Assembly (NCBI GenBank): GCA_932521025.1
Contig: OW051473.1
Location: forward strand, 10,912,001-10,976,000
Reading direction: 5' to 3'
DNA length: 64,000 nt
Source of the DNA: Oscheius onirici
Lineage: Eukaryota; Nematoda; Chromadorea; Rhabditida; Rhabditidae
Position 1 is the first letter of the stretch; every line of letters begins with the position of its first letter. The position numbers and the translations under genes were made by a program. Positions 11,629 through 20,843 of this stretch are shown here, one piece after another. Below the pieces are notes generated by a model that was given only the letters and a program-made list of their open reading frames with translations, ran no database searches and was not told the origin of the DNA.

Positions 11629-12337
11629 ATGAACTATCCACGGGCTCTTGCGTTGGTCAACCACACAGTCTCTTTTACTGGAGGCGACGCCAAGGTGATG
11701 TTCCCCATTGGTGATGGCGGCTACGGAGTGGTTTTTCTGGCTAACCAGAAGGTTTTCATGAGCTTACAATGCTTTAAAATTTCACACTTAGGGGAAGGCT
11801 ATCGCTTGCAAGGCTCAACTTTTGAGTATGGGAGCGGAAACGGAGCCAGATGTTTTGGAGAAGCTGAAGGCTCTCAGCTGTCAGAAGCCGCCGAATCCGT
11901 TAGTTTTAGCGTATCTTATGTATAAAAATTTTCTTTAGGAACATTCTCTTTACTGGAGAACATGGGGAGGAACAAGTAAACCATGAGGTCTTTTCCATCA
12001 CGCCGATGGAATTGCTTGATATGTCTTTTACCAGGCTCGTATGTTTTTTTGTTTCTTTTACAGCTAAAAAGAGTATTCAGGAGCGCACGATCAAGCTGAC
12101 GCCGCCGCAGAAGCTGCACATTCCTCCCTACGATAGCTGCAGGAAGACGATGGTCTCATATCTTTGAGTTGACCTATAAGATTTTTTCAGGAAGACGTCC
12201 TCGCCAAGCAAGATCAAGAAAATGCTAATTGCCTCACCTTCCAGAAGCTAGTGCGAGAAATGCTCACTATTGGCCCCAGTCGCAGGATCACGGCTGCTGA
12301 TCTCCTGAAATCTCTCTCCTTTGTCAATGATTCGTAA
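11629..12337 (+). CDS. Kinase-like gene lacking the catalytic loop
   Basis: Three or four exons join to about 190 residues. The N-lobe is recognisable: a glycine-rich loop, FPIGDGGYGVVFLA, the ATP-binding lysine in AIACK, a helix C-like stretch, and a hinge-like ITPMELLDMSF. The next recognisable piece is the far C-lobe, FQKLVREMLTIGPSRRITAA, typical of the last helices of protein kinases. The HRD catalytic loop, DFG motif and activation segment are absent, so activity is not expected. The join near 12037-12078 needs either a weak aaaaag acceptor or a frameshift. The stop TAA is at 12335-12337 and AATAAA at 12365-12370. It could be a deleted pseudogene or a small pseudokinase. Its position between the two UBX fragments favours a degraded duplicated block. 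Confidence 0.5.
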
Positions 12338-12517
12338 TTGATTCGTAATTGTGATTTCAAAGCAAATAAATAGTCATTCTATCAAGCAAATTGTAAGGCT
12401 AAAGTTCCGTTGTTCCTTCCCAAACCTATGAAAAAAGGAGTCAAAGAGATAGGGTTTCAAAGGGAAAAAGTCCATTTAAAAGAATAAAATTCTAAGACAG
12501 TCAGAAAGCTGCTGTCG

Positions 12518-12757
12518 TCTCTGCGACCTGAGCCCACAGGACAACCTGAACAATAATCAGACCCACTATCCTACTGGAGAACGTTTAGCAGAATCCCTAA
12601 CAGATTGGATGCTCTGTCTGAAGCCTTCTTCACCCATGAGAAGTGTCCAAACTACATTAAAATGTTCACAAAGGAAGGACTTTTTATGGGAATTGGGTAT
12701 CGCTGAGAAGAATGGGAATACAGACAAGCTGGAACATTCAAGAAGGAGTCTTCGAAT
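12518..12757 (+). pseudogene. Second, more decayed UBX fragment
   Basis: This stretch aligns base by base with 10300-10555. Shared blocks include the sequence encoding FTHEKCPDYVKMFT, here FTHEKCPNYIKMFT, and the CTATCCTACTGGAGA segment. It is broken by stops and indels and cannot encode a full UBX domain. It runs into the 5' side of the Arg/Ser-rich gene. The shared block shows local duplication of the region. Confidence 0.65.
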
Positions 12758-12779
12758 CAACATTGCTATCCTTCATCGA

Positions 12780-13636
12780 ATGTTTAGCACGCTTAAGAAC
12801 ACTATCGACACTTCGGCTCTGAAGAAAGGACCCGTCTCTTTCAATGATCTGGTCGATCGGATTCTTGCTGAGCCGTTTATGAAGGGAATTTCGGAAAGGC
12901 CAATTCAACTTATAAGGACACAATCATCGCCAAGAGCACCACCAAAGGCAGAGTGTGTCATAACAAGCTTGCGCTTTTTTCATTAAAAACTTTTCAGTAC
13001 ACCCCTTCGGTCTAGAATTCGACTGGATGACGAAAATCTCTTCAAAGAAAAAAAGTCTAGGGATGGTTTTTCCTTCTCTGATCAACCGAGATCCGCAGCC
13101 CATCGCTCAGAATGAGGCAGAATACCATCTCCTTAAACCTCTGTACGAGGAGATGCTGAAAGGTCCTGTACCAAACTGGAAGAATGGACACGGACCGAAA
13201 GTGGAGCTCAATCTCTCCAAAAAACAAAGTCGGTCGTCTAGTTCTAGTGATTCTGAAAAGAGAAAGAAGAGGAGGAGAAGGAGTTCTAGTTTCTGTTACA
13301 GTGAAGACGAGAGGCGGAGTAGAAAAAGGGAGAGAAAGAGTCACAAGAAGAAGAGCCGCCGGTCCAGAAGAAGCAGCAGTGAGAGTGACACAGACAGTGA
13401 TCACGACAGAAGGAGAAAGCACAAGAAGTCGAAAAAGCATAGAAAATCGAAGAATTAGGGTTGAGTTCGGACCGGGTCCTCAAATGATGCCTCAGCCTGG
13501 CTACTTTCACAACCCGTACCACTACCAACAGGTTTCTTCTCAGCAATATCCTGGACACCACCATCCTGGTCTACCGATGAATACTCAGGATCAGCCTCTA
13601 ACAATGCCTCGAACTGAAAAAGAGAGTTTAGGTTAA
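12780..13636 (+). CDS. Arg/Ser-rich nuclear-type protein, structure uncertain
   Basis: An open stretch encodes VSFNDLVDRILAEPFMKG, then after an intron ending tttcag near 12998 a segment including DWMTKISSKKKSLGMVF and ending in a long basic Arg/Ser, Lys/Ser and Asp/Ser repeat tail, stop at 13456-13458. Such RS tails are typical of nuclear splicing or transcription factors, but no named domain was recognised. A second frame, open from 13184 to 13636, overlaps the RS tail and ends in a Pro/Gln/His/Tyr-rich stretch (QQYPGHHHPGLPMN). Either alternative splicing or a frameshift could link them. An AATAAA lies near 13906. A related copy appears at 15196-16333. Function is not assigned. Confidence 0.4.
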
Positions 13637-14509
13637 TCCAGTCCCATCAGTACCGTCTACAGTCTCGTCTGAACAATATCCTAAAGCTACATGTGTTGAC
13701 CAGTTGCTATAAATGTGAGTTAATTTTTAGAAGAAGACAACAGAAAGTGAGAAAGAGGTTCATCACTCTTTTCTCTCCTTCTTCCTCATCGCTGTCACAG
13801 TTCTTCACCCAGTCCTTTAACTTCCAAGTTCTCATGATTTTCACGTTTTTTGTTGCAATATATAATGATCTCTATTTTTCCACTGGTAAATGTTAAAGAG
13901 AAGTCAATAAATATGTTAATGTAATTCTATAAGCGAATTTATCTGTAGATGATATATAGAGATAAAGAATATGGCAGGAACTAGGCCAAAGAGAGTGGGA
14001 AAACAAAAAAGTACTTTTTGACATCGTGATCAGAGCCGACAATGCTCTCTGACTCTCTTCCAGACGTTTTTGAACAAAATTTCGGTACCAAGTAAAGTCG
14101 TTAGACCACATTGCAGAAATGGTCAACGTCACAACCCATTTTTTCAGTATTTCTCGCTCAGAGACTGTACACGGTTTCTGACAGTAAATTCAGGTACACA
14201 GTTCAACCGAACTTTGGGCAGTCTGACAATATTAGAACAGCATCTTCATGCTTACAGTACCTGATGGTATCTACAGGCTCACAACACCTGCTTGTCGTTC
14301 ATTGATCTTCATTGTTCACCTAGCTTTTCTAGAAGATATCGTACTCTAATTCTGACCTCATATTTTGGCTTGTTTCCCAGCAAGCTCCTTTGTCAGTTTG
14401 TCCACTATAACCTTATCTAAAATGCCTATTAACTTTCTCACATATCACACAATGGGCTTCGCAGAACGCAGCATGCCAAAATATTAGGTCATCGATTCAT
14501 TGTCAACTT

Positions 14510-14620
14510 CGCTTTCCTCTGACAGCAATTTGACCAGTTGTGGATATTCTTCTCCCCTTATTGGTATGCTTTAAAAAAAACCTTTGACTGATTCTCAAGC
14601 AGGCTCTTTGTCAGTTTTTA
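14510..14620 (+). repeat. Direct repeat, copy 1
   Basis: It contains GCTTTCCTCTGACAG, then TTCTCCCCTT, a run of A, TTTGACTGATTCTCA and AGGCTCTTTGTCAGTTTTTA in that order. The same order recurs at 14893-15003, and the last part also near 14380. Confidence 0.5.
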
Positions 14621-14892
14621 TGGCTAAAAGCGTTCCTCCCTCCTGTTCAATCTGTGCTATTTTCAAAACACCGTAAATTTGGCAACTACTTACCTAGGGC
14701 TTAACAACGCTGAAGAGGCACTAAAACCAGTGAAAAGGGTATTACTCTCTCTCTGCTATGGTAGCTGCATTCTCATACAGTTTTACACCTTCACAACCTT
14801 CAGAATTCCATTTTAACAGTCACGATGATGAGAAATTCTTTTTTGACCTAGGTGTTTCCTAGTTACTGTCTACCTTTATCGATCTTCACGGC

Positions 14893-15003
14893 AAAGCTTT
14901 CCTCTGACAGTATTCCAACGACAGTTACGGATGTTTTTTCTCCCCTTGTATTAAAGAGCTTAAAAGAGTTTTGTCCGGTTCTCACAAGGCTTTTTTTACA
15001 GGT
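14893..15003 (+). repeat. Direct repeat, copy 2
   Basis: It has the same block order as 14510-14620: GCTTTCCTCTGACAG, a spacer with ACGGATG, TTTTCTCCCCTTGTA, then GGTTCTCACAAGGCTTTTTT and CAGGTTTCCAG. It has diverged by substitutions and small indels. Confidence 0.5.
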
Positions 15004-15047
15004 TTCCAGTTAAAAAGCCAAAACAATCCATTCTTTACCCAAACACA

Positions 15048-15153
15048 ATTACCGTAAATATTCGAATAGAGGCACTGCGCCACTATTTTTCAGTACCCCT
15101 GTTTTGGTGCGCTACTATTCGAGATGTGCCTCTATTCGAATATTTACGGTAAT
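15048..15153. repeat. Perfect 27-bp inverted repeat with CACTATT-type core
   Basis: The left arm, 15048-15074, begins ATTACCGTAAATATTCGAAT. The right arm, 15127-15153, is its exact reverse complement, and one further pair extends the stem to 28 bp. The loop carries tandem variants of a GCGCCACTATT-like unit. This would fold into a long hairpin and looks like a miniature repeat element or a helitron-type short repeat. Confidence 0.8.
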
Positions 15154-15195
15154 CTATATGCTCTTCTCAGAAAATAACAGAGCAAATGTTTTCAG

Positions 15196-16333
15196 CTACA
15201 GTATCTCATCTTTTGTGATATCTAGGGCTCTAACTCCGGGTGTCATCTCTGCTCCTCCTCAACTGGAACCAAAGGTATACTTTTGACTTGAACATGTAAC
15301 CGTTAAGTTTTCAGCATAGGAATGTAATTCCTGAAGCGCTGTTAGCTGGCCTGCTGATCTACAGTCAGAAGAATACCGCTAGGACATTCGAGGAATTTTG
15401 GAAGATTGCGACGGATATGCAATTCGCGTTCGCTATGAGAAAAACTCCGAAGGAGAAGAAAGAGTTGGGTTTCATAGGAGAATTGACAATACGGAAAAAA
15501 AGGCTTTCCTGTACTTTTTCGTCCGAGATCCGGATAGCGTAAATTCGGATTCTGAGGAAATTCTACCAATATTTCAGAAGGAAGCACGCTACTGCGTCAC
15601 GGAAAATTCCTGGAAGATCTTGATCTCTGGTACACGGCCAACCGTTCCATAGATACATCCGGTGTGGACATTTTGCAGCCTGAAACAGAAGACGAAGAAA
15701 ACGAGAACAGAAAACAACAAATAAACTTCCTCTCGTTGAAGGATATGGTCGCTGTCGTACTCGACGAGCCCTTTGTCCAAGGCAAATTCATACGAGTAAA
15801 AAAACAGTCTAAAAGAACTCAGAGAAAGACCAACGGTAAGTCTTTTCTGAAAGCTCTTCGTCATAGCAAAATGTTCAGTCTCGAGCAAGCCGTCTGTCAA
15901 GGCTGTCAGTGTTCGCACAGTTCAGGCTTCCCTTAAAAAGCCAAGAAAGCCAACGGAGCTGCCAAAATCTCACGGTATGTTTTCGAAAAACTTGATAACT
16001 TTCGGTTAATATAAAATTTCAGTGAACGACTTGAGCGAGCCGTTGAGGAACCGAGTCGATGGAGAATCGGTGAAAGCTTCGACGATTCTGGAGCCCAGAG
16101 AGCTTGCCAACCATCAGCCACAAATGCCAAGAGGCAACTACCTACCCAGCCAGTACCTTCGCCCCCAGCCGTTTCCTGGACTCAGCCAGCCTTACTCTCA
16201 GCCAATGAGGCTCTCCTCTCAATTTGTTCAAGCTGCAGAACAAAAGCCTGTGGTTGCTGCTTACAAGAAAGAGACGATCACTGTCATGAAACTGGTCTTA
16301 GACACCATCACCTTGGAGAAAGACGAGGTTTAA
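15196..16333 (+). CDS. Related Pro/Gln-rich gene, possibly disrupted
   Basis: Several stretches look coding and are bounded by splice motifs. They are SRALTPGVISAPPQLEPK, then HRNVIPEALLAGLLIYSQKN followed by TARTFEEFWKIATDMQF, then FLEDLDLWYTANRSIDTSG and LSLKDMVAVVLDEPFVQG, and a last part rich in Pro, Gln and Tyr (NYLPSQYLRPQPFPGLSQ). The stop TAA is at 16331-16333 and an AATAAA lies near 16647. The join between the second and third parts does not keep frame with obvious GT-AG sites, which suggests a frameshift or a missed exon. The D-[LM]-V-x3-L-x-EPF motif and the Pro/Gln/Tyr tail resemble the gene at 12780-13636, so the two are probably tandem copies. No known family was recognised. Confidence 0.4.
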
Positions 16334-17130
16334 GTCATCACCCTCCAGGAAGACTAAATCTAGCGTTAAAGCAGCCAAAATGTGAGTTTATCTTGCACTG
16401 AAATAATCACCGAGCTTAGATTTCTCCAGTCCTCACAGGCTGATCTCAACTTCTATTATTGTGAGTAAGGTTCAATACACAAACAATATTAATGAGTTTA
16501 GGTTCATCACGATACTTATGTTTGTTCTCCGTACTTTCTCCACAGTTGTCCTGTGAGCCGCCTTCTCCCATCCTCTACCTCAGCCAGCCTGCTCAGTCTA
16601 CTTAAAGTCTTGATATTAATACATTGACTATTTAATTACAGTATAATAAAGTTTTAAAGTAAAAACCTGTCAAATTGCTCCTTCGAACATTGCAGTTAAC
16701 CACATTAAAGCCAAAGATTTGTTCCACTCTCGCTGACTTCTCTTTACTCTGTAAATTACGACTGTCGTTGGCTTTTATGTTCAAAAATTAGTCGCAATAC
16801 TGTTTTTCCTCTCGTATTCTTAAGAAATTCTATTGATTAGCATTGTTTCAGCGGGCCAGGTGGCCTCTTAAATGACCCAGACGCGCCATAGCCTCATTTG
16901 TGCTCAGACATTAAGAATTCGTCTCGCCCAGCAAACCCATTTGAGATGCATTCTCCTTTCAAAACTAGCCTGAGCTCTTTTTTGCTTCTCGCTGAAAATT
17001 AACGCTTTTTCCAAATCAGTCGTCTATTCAAAATTCTTATGGAAACTGGTCATTTTTAAATTTCATGGCGTTTGTTCTACGCTTATCGATTTTGCGCAGT
17101 TTTTTTTCATTAATTTATACTTTTCAGAGA
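16334..17130. other. Intergenic region before tubulin cofactor B gene
   Basis: It holds the 3' end and AATAAA (near 16647) of the preceding gene and probably the promoter of the next. A segment near 16500-16580 resembles 13760-13820, again consistent with tandem duplication of the preceding genes. No other gene is seen. Confidence 0.45.
17121..17127 (+). promoter_or_regulatory. Acceptor three bases before cofactor B ATG
   Basis: The sequence ttttcag is followed by AGA and the start ATG at 17131. This is compatible with trans-splicing of a leader directly onto the start codon. Confidence 0.5.
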
Positions 17131-18308
17131 ATGGGAGAGCCCGTCAGTCTTGAGATTTCTACTAATGTTCAGGACTATCCCTTTGAGAAACGCTACTATA
17201 CTAATCTTACTATCAAAGAGTTCAAGGTCAGTTATTTCCCATTGAGTTTTTAATTAAAAATTTAAGGTAAAACTAGAGCTCATTGTTGGAGCAGAAGCCA
17301 GTTCTATCGCCCTCAAGCTGCTGGACAGTGAAGGAAAAGTTCTGGCTGACATGTCCGACGACAATAAAACTCTAAAGGACTACAAAGTCAAGAGCGGTTA
17401 GATTTTCTTCTAACACAGCCTTTAAATAATTTTTCCAGGCATGAGAGTCTACGCATGTGACATGTCCGGAGAAAACCAAACTCTTAACGATGACAGTATG
17501 GTGGAAAAGTACGAAATGCCTGATTCAGCTTATGAACAAAGAGAAGGTAGGGTATTTCACATCATTTTCAGCTTGCTATTTTTCAGATAGTGTTCGAGCA
17601 TGGAAGAAGAAACTGATGGCTGAAAAGGCTAGTACCCAGGTTCAAAAAGATGATCCTAATGTTGAGGCAATCAAAGGATTGAAGGTGAGCTTTTTATAGG
17701 TCAATTGGCAATTTTATAACGGTGGTTACCATTAAAACTTGAAACCAACGGTTAAGATTTGGTGTGGTTAACCTCAGATAACTGCAAGAAGTTCCAATGA
17801 GGCAAATCTTACAACTAGACATGTATTATCTTCAATATAATACGATGAGACGTCTTTATAAATTTTCAACCTTTTGAAGTTTTCTTAGATTTCCTGATAC
17901 TGAGCTAAAAAATTCCCTTTTCTATTCGATAAGTTTGAAAATATCCTTTAGACATTCAGAAAACCGTATGCGGTACAAATAGCTCTGCTGAGAGTCCGTT
18001 GTCGCAACATTTCAATTGCAGGTAGGAGAACGATGCCAAGTCACTGTCAAAGGACAAATGGAGAAACGTGGAGTTGTCGCCTTCCTCGGAGAGACAAAGT
18101 TCAAGTCTGGACTCTGGGTAGGAGTCAAATACGACGAGCCCGTTGGAAAGAACGACGGAACTGTCGAAGGAGTCCGGTAAGAGTCACAAACAACTTTCTA
18201 TACTCTTTTTCAAGATATTTTCACTGTGATCCGCACTACGGAGGCTTCGCTCGTCCAGTCGATGTCAAAGTTGGCGACTATCCCGAGATGGACATTGACG
18301 AGATGTGA
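17131..18308 (+). CDS. TBCB: Tubulin-folding cofactor B
   Basis: Six exons join in frame. The N-terminal half is a ubiquitin-like domain ([20 protein letters not shown] through [12 protein letters not shown]). A helical linker ([15 protein letters not shown]) follows. The C-terminal CAP-Gly domain contains [20 protein letters not shown] and the conserved [12 protein letters not shown]. The protein ends in DEM, the acidic C-terminal tail typical of the family. About 230 residues is the usual length. The protein binds alpha-tubulin and, with cofactor E, separates the alpha/beta dimer during tubulin folding and microtubule turnover in the cytosol. The stop TGA is at 18306-18308 and AATAAA at 18380-18385. 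One intron of about 330 bases separates the linker from the CAP-Gly domain; the others are short. Confidence 0.95.
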
Positions 18309-18683
18309 GCTGGGAGCTTTATCACCATGCTTTCTTCTTATCAGCGGTTACGCCGATCTCGCTTTGAGTATTTTTAAGCAATAAAACGTGCCCGAGAAGG
18401 TTCCGCTTCTCCCTTATGGGGAATTTGATCATTCTAGTGTTTACTCTCACAAAACTCTCTCTCTCTCTCTTTCTAGTGCCTTGTGCTTTTCCTTTCTCAT
18501 CTTCCACCATCTATCCTGTGTGGTCGCGTCAATGACGCAAATCGTCTTTCAGGATTACGTAAATTGTGAAATTTCGAACCAGAGTGGCGAGTTTTATTTG
18601 CGCAAGCTATGTACAAAGTATGGACAAAAAAGTGAGTAGTTATTTACATTTTGTGGCTTCTTTCAGCACGTCTCCCTGTCTAG

Positions 18684-20376
18684 TCATATTCCTCTCCTGA
18701 GCTGATGTTCTTTATTAGTCAGGGGGACGTAAATGACATGCTCGACGACCTTTTGGTGCAGTTCACCGTTGATTTTATCGATCTGTAGGAACACCTGCAA
18801 AACGTATCCAATTAGAGCATAACCAAATTTTTGTGCTCACCTGTCCACCATGCTCCTTTCCCACGGGTATCAGCATTCTTCCACCATCAGCCAGTTGATC
18901 CGTTAGCTAAAAATTCGGAAGAATTGTCGTCATCGTAATGGGCCATTGTTGTCTCGTTTCCTCCCTCCCCCGCGAATAAGAGCAAAGTTCGATTGTTTCT
19001 TACTTAACTTTGTGCTTAAAATTAATGTAATTTTAAGCGCTTAGATTGGCTCCAGAGGAGAGTCAATTGTGGGGACCACCTATTATGTATGCACTACTCA
19101 ATTCTGGGGTCCCGAACATCTGCGACACATTGCATTTTCTTCTCCCCTCGTACCTCTTTTGGCACGTGCTCGGCCGCAGCTCCGACATGAATGGCGTTGT
19201 ATGGTGCTTCCGAAGGATAGCCCTTGCGACCGTCACCCTGAGAGATGCATTGAGAAGCATCGAGAAGATCACAAACCTCGACGAAAAGCACACGCTTATC
19301 AAGCAAGGCCTTATGGTGCTTGGCGGTATTCTCATCTGCCATCTCCTTCAATTCCTTAATGTGGTCAATTCCGACCACTCTTCCACGGGGGCCAGCCTTA
19401 AAGAGCCAAATAAAGGGCATCTCTCTCGCGCGGACACGTGCCGCTCTCGTACCTATTTCTTTCTATTTGGATAAGAGAGCGCCAACAACGTTTTCGGAAT
19501 CAAATAAACAGTCGGCTCGACACTTCTGAGTAACCAGAACGCTTAGCGCTTTGTGCTCTTACAAGCTCTCTCATTACACTTTATTAAAGTGGTCTGAGTA
19601 CCTGTCTCTTTTATTGAATATTCAAGTAAGGCCTCTCTGCCCCGAAACTTTTTGCCTTACTATTCTCTCGTAAGCGCGGCACTCGTTTTTCAAACTCGAT
19701 TTAGAGTAATCACGAAACAGCTGTGTTTCCCACAAATGGAGTAAACAAAAGCAACCTGATTTTTGTTGGTCCCTCAAAGTTTTCTCTACATCGCATTAGC
19801 CAATTTTCCCCTTCATTTTCTGATGTTCCCATCCGTTTTGATTAAATCTTTCTGCAGTTTTAACACGCGTGGAAAACATATGTTTGCAAAGAAAATGGTC
19901 GCTAAACTATGATTAAACTATGATTAGTTTCTTATACTATGACTGTGACTCAACGTTCTAATTCTATTTCTGCTACACGTGTTTGTATCGGCTCACCATC
20001 AGGGCCATGCAAGCTGTTAGATATCCGCTGCCGGATCCGACATCCAGAGCTCTGGCTCCGTCAACCAGATGATCTTTCATTTTTTCCAAAGCGGCGGCAT
20101 GCTGAAATATTTGACATCATCATCCGTTTCTGGCTTCCCACCCACCATGTGCGGAGCTGAAATAGTAGCTCCGTATCCGATTCCTTGTGGAGAATCCATA
20201 TAGGCGTCTCGGGGAGAAAAGTCTCCTCTGTCGACGGCAAGCATGGCCTCACGGACACGAGGATCGGTGAAGATTTGAGCTTCTAAGATTCTGTTTTTAC
20301 TGCAAAGTGAAAAAACCTTACTCTCGAGATTGGAGACAAGCTCCGAGTTATTGTGGCCGCTGCATCGCCAAGCCAT
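18684..20376 (-). CDS. PCMT1: Protein-L-isoaspartate O-methyltransferase
   Basis: This cytosolic repair enzyme transfers a methyl group from S-adenosylmethionine to L-isoaspartyl residues of aged proteins. Exons in order give [18 protein letters not shown], the conserved [18 protein letters not shown], the SAM-binding loop [25 protein letters not shown], then [19 protein letters not shown] and the C-terminal LIPVG and YVPLTNKE. All family motifs are present. Splicing keeps frame with a 39-base first intron (ending ttag) and a longer one of about 600 bases between the SAM loop and the VVGIDH exon. The start is ATG 20376-20374 and the stop TGA 18686-18684. It is convergent with the tubulin cofactor B gene. 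About 220 residues, normal for the family. Confidence 0.92.
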
Positions 20377-20843
20377 GGTTTTCAGACTCGCAGAGATTAC
20401 ACTGATGCGACTGGTAGTCTGAAATTGGGCTAGAAACTACTAGAAACTACCATTTTACCAGTAAAAGACTCAATAAGCCAACACTCCAACGGCGCATTGT
20501 TGGTCAAAATTCATGTTCTCCCTTCAAACTGAAAAAAATTGCGTTTGTCGTAGCAAAATCGATATTCGTCAAAAGTTTAAAATTTTCGACAAAAAGACTG
20601 GTCAATTTCCTTCCGGTCAACACGCGCGCCGGGCAGCTGTTGTTCGTTTATGAGTGTGGCGTGCGTGATGGGTAGACGTCGGCAGGGGGCCGTTGTATTC
20701 GGGGTTCCCATCTCCAGTCCTACAACTTCTTTTAGTCATCCCCCGTCTCTTGGACACCAAAATTTTAACAGATTTCAACAGATACTCTTATAGTTCTTCC
20801 GTTTCCAGCTGACTCGCCCACCAAACCCCGCCCACCAGAAGAT
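20377..20843. other. Divergent promoter region
   Basis: It separates the minus-strand methyltransferase from the plus-strand GDP-glucose phosphorylase gene. A splice acceptor-like ttccag near 20804-20809 lies upstream of the next start. No core element or gene was recognised. Confidence 0.4.

Larger units (their letters stand above)
13640..15195. other. Repeat-rich noncoding stretch
   Basis: No gene is supported. The stretch holds a probable 3'UTR end (AATAAA near 13906), three related direct-repeat segments (about 14340-14400, 14510-14620, 14893-15003) and a perfect palindrome at 15048-15153. The small open frames have no domain. Confidence 0.5.

Noticed and set aside
13057-13564. Antisense open frames over the Arg/Ser-rich tail
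   Set aside because: AG-rich RS codons leave the other frames and the opposite strand open by composition alone.
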